A stretch of DNA of 7,376 nt from Paracoccaceae bacterium (GCA_026982515.1 JALSGY010000519.1:1-7376), one strand, 5' to 3'. Shown: positions 1 through 7,125, counted from the first letter of the stretch. A program made the numbers and translations. Notes: a model not told the origin generated them from the sequence alone.

Positions 1-1
1 C

Positions 2-346
2 TTCAACCGCCGCTACCTGGAAAGCCGGCTGGCATACCGCATCCAGGAGCTCGCCTATGGCGGGTTGAAGCCGGAGACGGTGAAGCGCCTGGAACGGCTC
101 GGAGAAGAACTCGACGGCGGCGATCGCAGCAAGAGCCGCATCCGGGCCGATCTCAAGCCCATCGTCGGCACGCGCCTGATCCGCGAATGGCAGGGCGTCG
201 AACATGTCGTCACCGTCACCGCCGACGGTTATGAATGGCAGGGCCGCCCCTACAAGTCGCTGTCCTCGGTCGCCCGCGCTATCACCGGCACCCGCTGGAA
301 CGGCTGGGTTTTCTTCGGGCTGAAGAACCGGAGGGCGCGGACATGA
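2..346 (+). CDS. DUF2924 family protein, 5'-truncated by window edge
   Basis: The frame is open from base 2, so the gene begins left of the window; 114 residues are visible. They start FNRRYLESRLAYRIQEL and end GTRWNGWVFFGLK plus a short basic tail. The features typical of DUF2924 are visible: the FNRRYLESRLAYRIQELAYG segment, a central LIREWQGVEHVVTV stretch, the YEWQGRPYKSLSSVARAITG block and the final WNGWVFFGL. A TTG at 65 could be read as a start, but the family signature lies upstream of it, so an internal start there is unlikely. Its biochemical role is not established. The family is regularly found directly before a serine recombinase, which suggests an accessory role in recombination or its control (inference). 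The stop overlaps the recombinase start (ATGA), so translation is probably coupled. Confidence 0.88.
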   Translation, partial: FNRRYLESRLAYRIQELAYGGLKPETVKRLERLGEELDGGDRSKSRIRADLKPIVGTRLIREWQGVEHVVTVTADGYEWQGRPYKSLSSVARAITGTRWNGWVFFGLKNRRART

Positions 347-1653
347 CGAAGCCCATCGTCCGCAAGCGCCGCTGCGCCATCTACACCCGCAAGTCCTCGG
401 AAGAAGGGCTTGAGCAGGAGTTCAACTCGCTCGACGCCCAGCGGGAGGCTTGTGAGGCCTATATCGCCAGCCAGCGCTCGGAGGGCTGGCTGCTGGTGCG
501 CGACCGGTATGACGATGGCGGCATCTCGGGCGGCACGCTGGACCGGCCCGGCCTCCAGCGGCTGATTGCCGATATCGAGGACGGGCTGGTCGATGTGGTG
601 GTGGTCTACAAGATCGACCGGCTCAGCCGCTCGCTGGCAGACTTCGCCAAGCTCGCCCGCGTGTTCGACCGCAATGACGTGACGTTTGTGTCCGTCACCC
701 AGTCTTTCAACACCACCACCTCCATGGGCCGGCTGACGCTGAACATCCTGCTTTCCTTCGCCCAGTTCGAGCGCGAGGTGACGGCGGAAAGGATCAGGGA
801 CAAGTTCGCGGCCAGCCGCAGGAAGGGCATGTGGATGGGTGGGGTGCCGCCCTGGGGCTACCGGGTGGAAAACCGCAAGCTGGTCATCGACGAGGACCGC
901 GCGGAACATGTGCGCTGGATCTTCGCCCGCTTCATTGAAATCGGCTCGGGCACGGAGCTTGCGCGCGAGGTGGAAAAACGCGGCCTTCGGACGCCCAGGG
1001 GCAACCGGATCGACAAGAAGTTTCTCTACCGGATTCTGAACAACCGCGTCTATATCGGCGAGGCCGTGCACAAGGGCGAGAGCTACCCCGGCGAGCACCA
1101 GGCGATCATCGACCGTGCGACGTGGGACAAGGTGCACGCCATCCTGAAAGAAAGTCCCCGCAAGCGCGCCGCCCGCACCCGGGCCGAGACACCGGCGCTC
1201 TTGAAGGGACTGCTCTACGGCCCGGATGGCGCGGCCTTCTCGCCGACCCACACCCGCAAGGGCGGCAAGCTCTACCGCTATTATGTCAGCCAGACGGTGC
1301 TGAAGCATGGCGCCGGGACATGCCCCATCGGCCGCGTGCCCGCGGGTGAGATCGAGGCCGCTGTCATCGACCAGCTGCGCGCCGTATTCCGTCAGCCCGA
1401 GATCGTGGCGGGGACGTGGAAGGCGGCCAAGGCAAAGAACGGTGGCATCACCGAGGCCGACGCCCGCACCGCCCTGCAGCAGCTTGACCCGCTGTGGGAC
1501 GAACTGTTCCCGGTAGAGCAGGCCCGCATCGTCTCGCTGCTGATCGAGCGGATCGACATCGGCACCGAGGGGCTCGACATCCGGCTGCGGGTGGATGGGC
1601 TCCACGGTCTCGCGCGCGAGATGATGGCCGGCGACATGGGAGCGGCTGCATGA
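343..1653 (+). CDS. Serine site-specific recombinase (resolvase/invertase family, large type)
   Basis: This 436-residue protein probably catalyses integration, excision or inversion of DNA through a serine nucleophile. The resolvase catalytic domain covers about residues 10-160. It has the YTRKS motif (Y14-S18, S18 being the likely nucleophile), DRLSRSL at 92-98 and the FAQFEREVTAERIRDK helix from 139. The recombinase domain covers about 165-270 (PPWGYRVENRKL, then FLYRILNNRVYIGE). A region at about 285-345 aligns with the usual zinc-ribbon position but keeps only one Cys (C327, TCPIG), so zinc binding appears lost. The start at 343 overlaps the DUF2924 stop and has GGAGGG at 330-335. A longer reading from 235 would lie inside the DUF2924 gene and is rejected. 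At 436 residues it is short for phage-type large serine integrases and lacks an obvious long coiled coil. The direction and target of recombination cannot be read from sequence. Confidence 0.93.
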   Translation: MTKPIVRKRRCAIYTRKSSEEGLEQEFNSLDAQREACEAYIASQRSEGWLLVRDRYDDGGISGGTLDRPGLQRLIADIEDGLVDVVVVYKIDRLSRSLADFAKLARVFDRNDVTFVSVTQSFNTTTSMGRLTLNILLSFAQFEREVTAERIRDKFAASRRKGMWMGGVPPWGYRVENRKLVIDEDRAEHVRWIFARFIEIGSGTELAREVEKRGLRTPRGNRIDKKFLYRILNNRVYIGEAVHKGESYPGEHQAIIDRATWDKVHAILKESPRKRAARTRAETPALLKGLLYGPDGAAFSPTHTRKGGKLYRYYVSQTVLKHGAGTCPIGRVPAGEIEAAVIDQLRAVFRQPEIVAGTWKAAKAKNGGITEADARTALQQLDPLWDELFPVEQARIVSLLIERIDIGTEGLDIRLRVDGLHGLAREMMAGDMGAAA

Positions 1654-2057
1654 GCACCGCCACACCCGACACCATCACCCTGCACGTCCCGTTCCGCATC
1701 ATCAGACGCGGCGGGCGCAAGGAGGTGCAACTGCCCGACGGCGCACCGGTTCAGCGCAGGACCGACAACACCCTGATCAAGGCCCTGGCCCGTGCCTTCC
1801 GCTGGAAGAAAATGCTGGAATCTGGTGGATTCACCACCATCAACGAGCTTGCCGAACGCGAAGGCATCGCACCCTCCTACATGACCCGCGTGTTGCGCCT
1901 CACGCTGCTCGCACCCGACATCGTCGAGGCTATCATCGACGGGCGGCAGGGGCCGGAGGTGACGCTCGCCCGGTTGCTGAAAGGGTTTCCCGCGGAGTGG
2001 GAGGTGCAAGGAGCAATTCAAGGCATCCCTTCCCGATCCGGCCAGCGCGCTAAGTAA
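1650..2057 (+). CDS. Small helix-turn-helix protein of the recombinase cassette
   Basis: This 135-residue protein has a likely helix-turn-helix at about residues 62-88 (TTINELAEREGIAPSYMTRV, then LRLTLLAPDIVEAI). The preceding basic segment, ALARAFRWKKMLESG, is characteristic of small proteins that follow DUF2924-linked recombinases. The N-terminal part (ITLHVPFRIIRRGGRKEV) is also typical of that family. The start at 1650 overlaps the recombinase stop as ATGA, with GGGAG at 1638-1642 as a ribosome binding site; a longer reading from 1494 would overlap the recombinase deeply and is rejected. It may bind DNA as a regulator or recombination directionality factor, which is inference from the HTH and the position. 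Its stop lies 4 bp from the stop of the convergent helicase gene. The last 15 or so residues have no recognisable motif. Confidence 0.85.
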   Translation: MSTATPDTITLHVPFRIIRRGGRKEVQLPDGAPVQRRTDNTLIKALARAFRWKKMLESGGFTTINELAEREGIAPSYMTRVLRLTLLAPDIVEAIIDGRQGPEVTLARLLKGFPAEWEVQGAIQGIPSRSGQRAK

Positions 2058-2066
2058 TTGATTACT
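2053..2066. repeat. Short palindrome spanning both convergent stop codons
   Basis: AGTAAT and ATTACT are perfect 6-bp inverted arms separated by TG. Each arm contains the TAA stop of one of the two converging genes, so part of the symmetry comes simply from the two facing stops. The 2-nt loop and the lack of a GC stem or T-tract make it a poor intrinsic terminator. No better terminator is visible between the operons, so the transcripts probably run into each other. Confidence 0.4.
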
Positions 2067-4605
2067 CCTTCGCAACGACGGTATCGTAAAGCCCGTAGTG
2101 CCGCAAGCCCTCGTGGCTCTCGATCCCCGTGTACCGCAGCGAGGCGTCCTCGTATCGGCGAAAGGCAAATACCGCTTGGTTCATTTGTTCGGTGTTGAAG
2201 ACCTTCAGCCGCACAAGCAGATGGAAATCCTGGACCGTAAGGCCGGTCACTGCCAGGAAAAGATCAGGTTCGAGCTTCGTGATGACGTCCTGAAGCGTGT
2301 TCTCTCGAAAATCTGTCAGATACATGAACGCGGGAATGCGGGTGGCGAACTTGATCAGCTTCTCCTGAATTTGCTTCCTCTTGGACTTATATTCCTTTTC
2401 CTCGGCTGAAAGCTCCTTCTTCTCGCGTTCCGTCAAATCGCCCTCTTTCGCCTTTTTCTTGAGTTCTTTGACCTTCTCGCTCTTGTTGATGATCGTTTCG
2501 ATGATGTTGTCACCGAGCGCTCGCCACCCCTCGATGCGCTCAACTGCCGCCATGGCCTCGGGGTTGTCCATGATCCGGCGAAGCGTGTCGTTGTCCACAT
2601 TGACGAGCAGCGCGCTTTCCCACTTTCGAGCCAGGAGTGTCGCGGACGTGCCGGCCATGGCGATGTCGAGTATGCCGCCGGCATCGACCTGGGTCATGTT
2701 CGCGCCGTCGTAGGCGAGCACAGGCAGGAAAGACACCAAGTCTCTCACGGCATTTTCCGGGTTGCCTTCGTTCGACGAAAGGCCAATGCCGTATTCGGAA
2801 ACCTGCCGAAGCGCGCGCGTCGGTGCGAAGTCAAACACGTAACAGACCGGCTTCAGGACTTCCTCTTCATTCGGATTGTCGCCATTGGGGTTCTTGATTG
2901 ACCACGGCGATTGCACGCGGAACGCCGCCTGGAAATAGGTTTCAGGCGACTTCAGGTTCCGCAGCATCAGGATCGACGACCATTGGGGCACCGTCACGCC
3001 GGTCGTTAGCTTTCCGCATGACAGCGTGATCGTCTTGGAATCGAACCCGCTGCGGATTGCCTTTCGCACCGGATTCAACGCCTCCAGCCCGATCCCAGCC
3101 TCTGTGCCCGCTGCGACGACTGCCCTGTAATCGTGCCAGAAGGTGTTTTGCCGCTCAGCCAGCAGGTTCGCCATCGCGCGACACGACGCCACGTTCGGCA
3201 GGAACCAGAAGGAATGCTGCAGGTAGGGAAGCAGCCGCACATCAGAATACGGGAACGGCGGCTTGGTGCCCATCTTCAGCGCCTCGGTCGCCTTGGGCAG
3301 ATATTGGCCGCGGATGATATCCAGCCACTTCTGCACCTCGTCCTTGTGCTTGAACTGGGCGGCCGTGCCGCGCCCGTTCGCGGCGAAGAACTCATTCAGG
3401 TCGAACTCGTCGAACTCCCCCGAGCTGGCAACCGCTAACAACTCATCCGGCATCTGGTAGGTCAGAAGCCGCATCTCGGGAAGCGCGGCATAAGGGTTCC
3501 ATTCGCCGGGATGCTCGCGCGCGAACTCCGCCTTGGCGCGCTGCTCGTCCGTGTAGGTCCAGTTGAAAATCTGCTCTTCGATGAATTCGCCCGTCGCCAA
3601 GGCGCGGAACGGCGTGCCCGACAGATACAGGTAGGCTCTTGTCGTGATCGGCAGAAAATCCGTTTCTGACTCGGAAAGAACGGTCAGATCCTCGTTTACC
3701 ACGTCGAGCGCACCGGCGTATTCGAACTTTTCTTCCTTCTTGATGACGGCCTCGTCCTCGCCTTCGAAGAGTTCCTTGGCCGTATCCCGCCAGGCGCCGA
3801 AATGATACTCGTCAAAGACGACGAGGTCCCAGTTCACGAGGTGAATCCACTCGTTCTTGGGCTTGATGTTGCCATGCCTATCCTTGCCCAAGAGGTCCTG
3901 AAACGAGCCGAAATAGACGACCGGTTTCTTCGGGTCGATCTGGGTCGGGTCGCCGCCGGTCGCGCGCGACAGATACTGCCAGCCGTCGAAATCGGCATGG
4001 CTTTCCAGATCGCTCTGCCAGGCGTCGGCCACCGCGGGCTTGAAGGTGACGACGAGCACGCGCTTGGCGCCCATCTTCCTGGCCAGCTGGTAGGCCGCGA
4101 AGGTCTTGCCGAAGCGCATCTTGGCGTTCCACAGAAAGCGGGGAACGGCGTGCATGTCCTCGGCCCAGCGGGAGAGGTAATATTCATGCGTAAGCCGCAC
4201 CGCCTCGGCCTGTTCGCGGCGCATGGGGAAGGTCTGGTGATGGGTGCCCGATAGCCGCTGCCCGGTGCGCAACTCGGTCAGGACGGTGCGCAGGTCATCG
4301 AGCGTGCAGCGCACCCATTCCCCCTGCACCCTCTCGAACCCCTTGCGCTCGAGTGCTGCGCGCACTTCGTGATCGGTGAAGGTGCTGCCATCCTCGCGCT
4401 CGGCCGGCGCATCGAGCTCGATGCGATAGTTGTTGATGGCCGCGGTGCGCAGCTGCTCGGCGACGCGGGCACGCACATCCCGCGTGGTCTGCCCGATCTT
4501 CAACAGGCCCGCATGGGCCGCGTCGTCAATGCTGTAGGCATAGATGCGCAGACCGCGGGCTTCGGGCTTCTCCGTGAGGATTTCGTCGATGGTGCGTTTA
4601 TGCAT
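2062..4605 (-). CDS. GIY-YIG (T5orf172-like) nuclease domain fused to SF2 helicase
   Basis: From the ATG at 4605 the protein is 847 residues. Residues about 19-100 resemble a GIY-YIG domain of the T5orf172/MUG113 type: LRIYAYS, then LLKIGQTTRDVRARV with a candidate catalytic Arg at about 45-47, then DHEVRAAL with candidate metal-binding E80, and GEWVRC. The helicase motifs follow in order: Walker A AKMRFGKT (161-168), VTFKP (186-190), Walker B/DExH as DEYH (265-268), SGTPF (329-333), TTGVTVPQW (534-542) and YFQAAFRVQSP (557-567) as motif VI. A Lys/Glu-rich, probably coiled-coil segment spans about 705-750. It probably translocates on DNA using ATP and may cut through the N-terminal domain; this is inference. 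The start at 4605 is preferred because it overlaps the methylase stop by 8 nt (ATGCATAA); an upstream ATG at 4653 would add 16 residues. It is the last gene of the operon. Confidence 0.88.
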   Translation of the reverse strand: MHKRTIDEILTEKPEARGLRIYAYSIDDAAHAGLLKIGQTTRDVRARVAEQLRTAAINNYRIELDAPAEREDGSTFTDHEVRAALERKGFERVQGEWVRCTLDDLRTVLTELRTGQRLSGTHHQTFPMRREQAEAVRLTHEYYLSRWAEDMHAVPRFLWNAKMRFGKTFAAYQLARKMGAKRVLVVTFKPAVADAWQSDLESHADFDGWQYLSRATGGDPTQIDPKKPVVYFGSFQDLLGKDRHGNIKPKNEWIHLVNWDLVVFDEYHFGAWRDTAKELFEGEDEAVIKKEEKFEYAGALDVVNEDLTVLSESETDFLPITTRAYLYLSGTPFRALATGEFIEEQIFNWTYTDEQRAKAEFAREHPGEWNPYAALPEMRLLTYQMPDELLAVASSGEFDEFDLNEFFAANGRGTAAQFKHKDEVQKWLDIIRGQYLPKATEALKMGTKPPFPYSDVRLLPYLQHSFWFLPNVASCRAMANLLAERQNTFWHDYRAVVAAGTEAGIGLEALNPVRKAIRSGFDSKTITLSCGKLTTGVTVPQWSSILMLRNLKSPETYFQAAFRVQSPWSIKNPNGDNPNEEEVLKPVCYVFDFAPTRALRQVSEYGIGLSSNEGNPENAVRDLVSFLPVLAYDGANMTQVDAGGILDIAMAGTSATLLARKWESALLVNVDNDTLRRIMDNPEAMAAVERIEGWRALGDNIIETIINKSEKVKELKKKAKEGDLTEREKKELSAEEKEYKSKRKQIQEKLIKFATRIPAFMYLTDFRENTLQDVITKLEPDLFLAVTGLTVQDFHLLVRLKVFNTEQMNQAVFAFRRYEDASLRYTGIESHEGLRHYGLYDTVVAKE

Positions 4606-6211
4606 CGTCCCCGCCCATGGGCCGTACGATTTTCTCGACAAAGGCAATTTCATCCTCGGTCAGTCCGTAGCGCTCGTAAAGATCGGCGTCGGTCCAAGTT
4701 CGGTCCCAGGCTTGGGTCGGGACGAAGGTATAGACCTTTCTGGTGACGTGCTGGGACGACTTGTGAAGCAGAATCAGGAATCTGGTCAGACGGCAGAAAA
4801 GGTAGGAGAGTGCACTTTCAGCCTCTTCCTTGGTGTCGAAAGGGCCAATGCATAGATAGGTCTCTGAAGAAATCGTGCCGGGACCGGCAACAAAGGGCGT
4901 GCTGATGATCCGGTGCGGATAGGTGTCGCGGTTGCCGGTCCCCGGTGCGGCATACCCCGCAAACAGCTTCCATTTGTCGATCAGGTGCTGTCCTGAAGAA
5001 ACGTCCTCCCGGGCGACATAACCTACACCTCCATTTTGATAAATGGTGACATCGCCCGGCAACTTTTTCTTCTTACCCTTGAAGAACGTTCGAAAGCCGA
5101 ATGCCCTAGCTGAGCTCACCAAGCGGTCGAACCGCCTCTTCTCGGGCAATGACAACACCTCATCCTGCCCTGTCTCGCGCGCGATGACCTTGCGCAGCAC
5201 CGACACCCCTTCATTGAAACGGATGAAAATGTCGGTGCCTTTCTCTTTCAGAGGGCGGATCGCGGTCGAGACGGGCCAGTCCTTGAAATGGGTGGAAACG
5301 TGACACAGCCCCGGATGATCCCGATCCCACAGGAAATAGCAGACACCACCCTTGAGCCCGACGCCCGGGAACACATCTGCTGCACTGAGGAAGTCGTCGA
5401 TCGAACGAAGGCTGTTGTCGGAAAGCATGGACTCCCGAAAGTCATCCAGCCCCTTGCCCCCGGAAAACCAGCGCGACGGAATGACCATCGTCAGATAACG
5501 CGGGTCCAGCTTCTTGGCCTGTTCAACGAACTTCTGATAAATCGGCGCTGCGCTTGTCCCGTGCCCGCCATCATCCAGCTGATACGGCGGATTTCCGATG
5601 ATCACGTCGAAATGCATGTCGCCTCCAAACAACTCGGCAATGCGAGCCTTGATGTTATCTGTATGGATGAACGCATAGGCATGGGTTTCCAAATCCTCAC
5701 CACGCGCGAGCGTTTTCTCGCTGGCTCCGCAGAACCTGCATTTGCCCTTCACCCAGGTGTGTTCGGTCCGTTCGAACCAGATGTTGCCATCGTCGCTATC
5801 AAAGCTCCTGGCGATGGAGTGCTCTCCCGTCGCATGCTTCGAGCAATACACGCTGCGCCGCGCCAGCATCGCCGTCAGCCGTGTGATACCGATACCAAAG
5901 ACCTGCTTGGTCAGGATATGATCCACCCGCTCCTGCAGGTCGGGGATTTCCGCCTCCAGCCCTTTCACCAAGCGCCGCGTAATCTCGCGCAGGAACACGC
6001 CGGACTTGGTGCAAGGGTCAAGAAACCTGGCTCTGCTGTCGGCCCAGAGGTTGGCGCCGTCATTGTCCGCTGCCCAGGCCTCAGCCAGCGTGTCGAGCAT
6101 GCGGTTGGCGAACTCGGGCGGGGTGAACACCTCGTCGTTCGAGAGGTTGGCGATACAGCTCAGCACATCCGGGTTTCGCCCGCGCAGGGCGAAGGTGGCC
6201 TGCATGCTCAT
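4598..6211 (-). CDS. Eco57I-type N6-adenine DNA methyltransferase
   Basis: This 537-residue protein probably transfers a methyl group from S-adenosylmethionine to adenine in DNA. The features seen are NDEVFTPPEFANRML (25-39), a motif I-like FLDPCTKSGVFLREI (63-77) in place of the usual DPACGSG, FDVIIGNPPYQL (201-212) with the catalytic NPPY at 207-210, and a hydrophobic TMVIPSRW strand after it. Between motifs I and IV, C123xxH126 and C158xxC161 could form a small zinc site. The C-terminal half has no recognised domain and may carry target recognition, which is inference. Translation is coupled to the preceding gene through ATGA at 6208-6211, with a strong AAGGAGGT at 6215-6222. A second in-frame ATG at 6205 is better spaced from that site and may be used instead, removing two residues. 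The family is common next to GIY-YIG helicases in restriction-like operons. Confidence 0.9.
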   Translation of the reverse strand: MSMQATFALRGRNPDVLSCIANLSNDEVFTPPEFANRMLDTLAEAWAADNDGANLWADSRARFLDPCTKSGVFLREITRRLVKGLEAEIPDLQERVDHILTKQVFGIGITRLTAMLARRSVYCSKHATGEHSIARSFDSDDGNIWFERTEHTWVKGKCRFCGASEKTLARGEDLETHAYAFIHTDNIKARIAELFGGDMHFDVIIGNPPYQLDDGGHGTSAAPIYQKFVEQAKKLDPRYLTMVIPSRWFSGGKGLDDFRESMLSDNSLRSIDDFLSAADVFPGVGLKGGVCYFLWDRDHPGLCHVSTHFKDWPVSTAIRPLKEKGTDIFIRFNEGVSVLRKVIARETGQDEVLSLPEKRRFDRLVSSARAFGFRTFFKGKKKKLPGDVTIYQNGGVGYVAREDVSSGQHLIDKWKLFAGYAAPGTGNRDTYPHRIISTPFVAGPGTISSETYLCIGPFDTKEEAESALSYLFCRLTRFLILLHKSSQHVTRKVYTFVPTQAWDRTWTDADLYERYGLTEDEIAFVEKIVRPMGGDDA

Positions 6212-6861
6212 GCGACCTCCTTCGGCTCGGGATCCAGCTGGGAGGCGAGTTCGGAGATGGTCATCGGCGGATAGGTCTTGATCGGGGTGAAAATCTCATG
6301 CTTTCCTAGGTGAGAAAACAGCGAGTCCTCGGCGCTGAAGGCGGACGCGCCGGTCAGGACGTCGAGCCTGAAGTCGCGCCGCTGAAACTTGCCCCGGCCT
6401 AGATAGCCCCATTCGGCAAAGGTGATCGGCCGGCCGTCATGGGCCTTCATCGTCAGCGCATCGCCGTGCACGAGGTTCAGCGACAGAACGTAAGACGCGG
6501 CGCGATAAAGATCGTCCGACCTGTCGATTTTCAGGTACTCTGCGAAGACGCCCAGCATGTTCGCCTGACACTCGGTGATGTTGTCCTCGAGCAGCTCGAT
6601 GCCGTAGGTGCACATCAGGCCGAGAAGCGCGTAGTGCCTGCGCTCGAACGTCGACTTCCTGAACTTTAGCTCGACGCTCGCCAATTTCCGCTGCAGCACT
6701 CGGACGAGAAAATTTCCACTGCCGCAGGCGGGCTCCAGAACGCGCGAGTCAACTCGTTCGGCCTCGCCCCTGACGAGATCGAGCATGGCGTCCACAAGCC
6801 ACTCGGGCGTAAATACCTCGCCATGGTCGGCAACCCGTTTCTTTGACTTTATTAATGACAT
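6208..6861 (-). CDS. N6-adenine methylase-like protein lacking a visible NPPY motif
   Basis: This is a 217-residue protein. The SAM-binding half of a gamma-type N6-adenine methylase is clear: HGEVFTPEWLVDAML (13-27, motif X region), VLEPACGSGNFLVRVL (41-56, motif I), YGIELLEDNI (86-95, motif II) and VHGDAL (131-136, motif III). The catalytic NPP[YF] expected after motif III is absent. In its place is TFAEWGYLGRGKFQRRDFRLDVL, here split by position: 147-158 and 159-169. The protein also lacks the target-recognition C-terminus of full methylases. There is no internal stop or frameshift, so this looks like its natural form rather than a broken gene. It is the first gene of the operon. It may form a heteromeric methylase with the next protein, or serve as a SAM-binding or structural subunit (inference). 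The start at 6861 has no strong Shine-Dalgarno sequence. Confidence 0.85.
   Translation of the reverse strand: MSLIKSKKRVADHGEVFTPEWLVDAMLDLVRGEAERVDSRVLEPACGSGNFLVRVLQRKLASVELKFRKSTFERRHYALLGLMCTYGIELLEDNITECQANMLGVFAEYLKIDRSDDLYRAASYVLSLNLVHGDALTMKAHDGRPITFAEWGYLGRGKFQRRDFRLDVLTGASAFSAEDSLFSHLGKHEIFTPIKTYPPMTISELASQLDPEPKEVA
6215..6222 (-). promoter_or_regulatory. Strong Shine-Dalgarno sequence for the NPPY methylase
   Basis: On the minus strand this reads AAGGAGGT, a near-perfect anti-16S match inside the last codons of the preceding gene. It lies 3 nt before the ATG at 6211 and 9 nt before the in-frame ATG at 6205. The closer start is unusually tight, so the second ATG is a real alternative. 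The strength of this site suggests the second gene is translated well on its own as well as by coupling. Confidence 0.65.
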
Positions 6862-6867
6862 GACTCA

Positions 6868-6896
6868 CTTATGCACGCTGGGACCCCGTTCGCCAA
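6868..6896 (-). promoter_or_regulatory. Candidate promoter of the methylase-helicase operon
   Basis: On the minus strand, TTGGCG (6896-6891) and CATAAG (6873-6868) are separated by exactly 17 bp; each matches the sigma-70 consensus at 4 of 6 positions. The -10 element ends only 6 nt before the ATG at 6861, so transcription would begin at or close to the start codon. That would give a leaderless or near-leaderless mRNA, which fits the absence of a clear Shine-Dalgarno sequence. The match is modest and could be chance. Confidence 0.3.
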
Positions 6897-7024
6897 GGCG
6901 CGTCCCGGTTTCCGGCTTCAACCGCAGAGCACCGGCGGCCCCGCGCGCTCCGACCTGGCCTGGAATGGCCCATTGACAGAGACGGAACAGGTGGAGAACG
7001 TCCGATCCCGGTCGATTGTCGGCA

Positions 7025-7097
7025 AACGCGACCGCCATCGAAGTGTTTAGGTTGCGTTACAAAATAATGGTGTGATTTCAGCGCGTTGCAAAAAATT
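7025..7097. repeat. Cluster of related GCGTT-containing repeats
   Basis: GCGTTACAAAATAAT (7054-7068) and GCGTTGCAAAAAATT (7083-7097) form an imperfect direct repeat, 12 of 15 identical, starting 29 bp apart. AACGCGACC (7025-7033) is an inverted partner of GGTTGCGTT (7050-7058), 8 of 9 matching. Together they give three copies of a short motif in two orientations within 75 bp. They could be protein binding sites (regulator, HTH protein or recombinase) or chance in a biased region. Confidence 0.35.
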
Positions 7098-7125
7098 CAC
7101 CAAATTCCCGCAGTCATGAGGTTCA

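Noticed and set aside
63..75. 13-bp sequence GGTTGAAGCCGGA, found inverted at 6911-6923
   Set aside because: One chance 13-bp match is roughly expected in a window of this size, and one copy lies inside a conserved coding segment; it is not evidence for element ends.
250..1665. 471-residue minus-strand open frame opposite the recombinase
   Set aside because: It is a long antisense shadow caused by high GC; it has no domain signature, while the plus frame has clear recombinase motifs.
1392..2168. 258-residue minus-strand open frame across the recombinase, HTH gene and helicase 3' end
   Set aside because: It overlaps three well-supported genes and shows no motif of its own.
5288..6274. 328-residue plus-strand open frame opposite the methylases
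   Set aside because: It is antisense to two genes with clear methylase motifs and has no recognisable protein family pattern.
6973..7001. Plus-strand TTGACA with GAACGT 17 bp later as a promoter
   Set aside because: The -10 match is very weak and no plus-strand gene follows.
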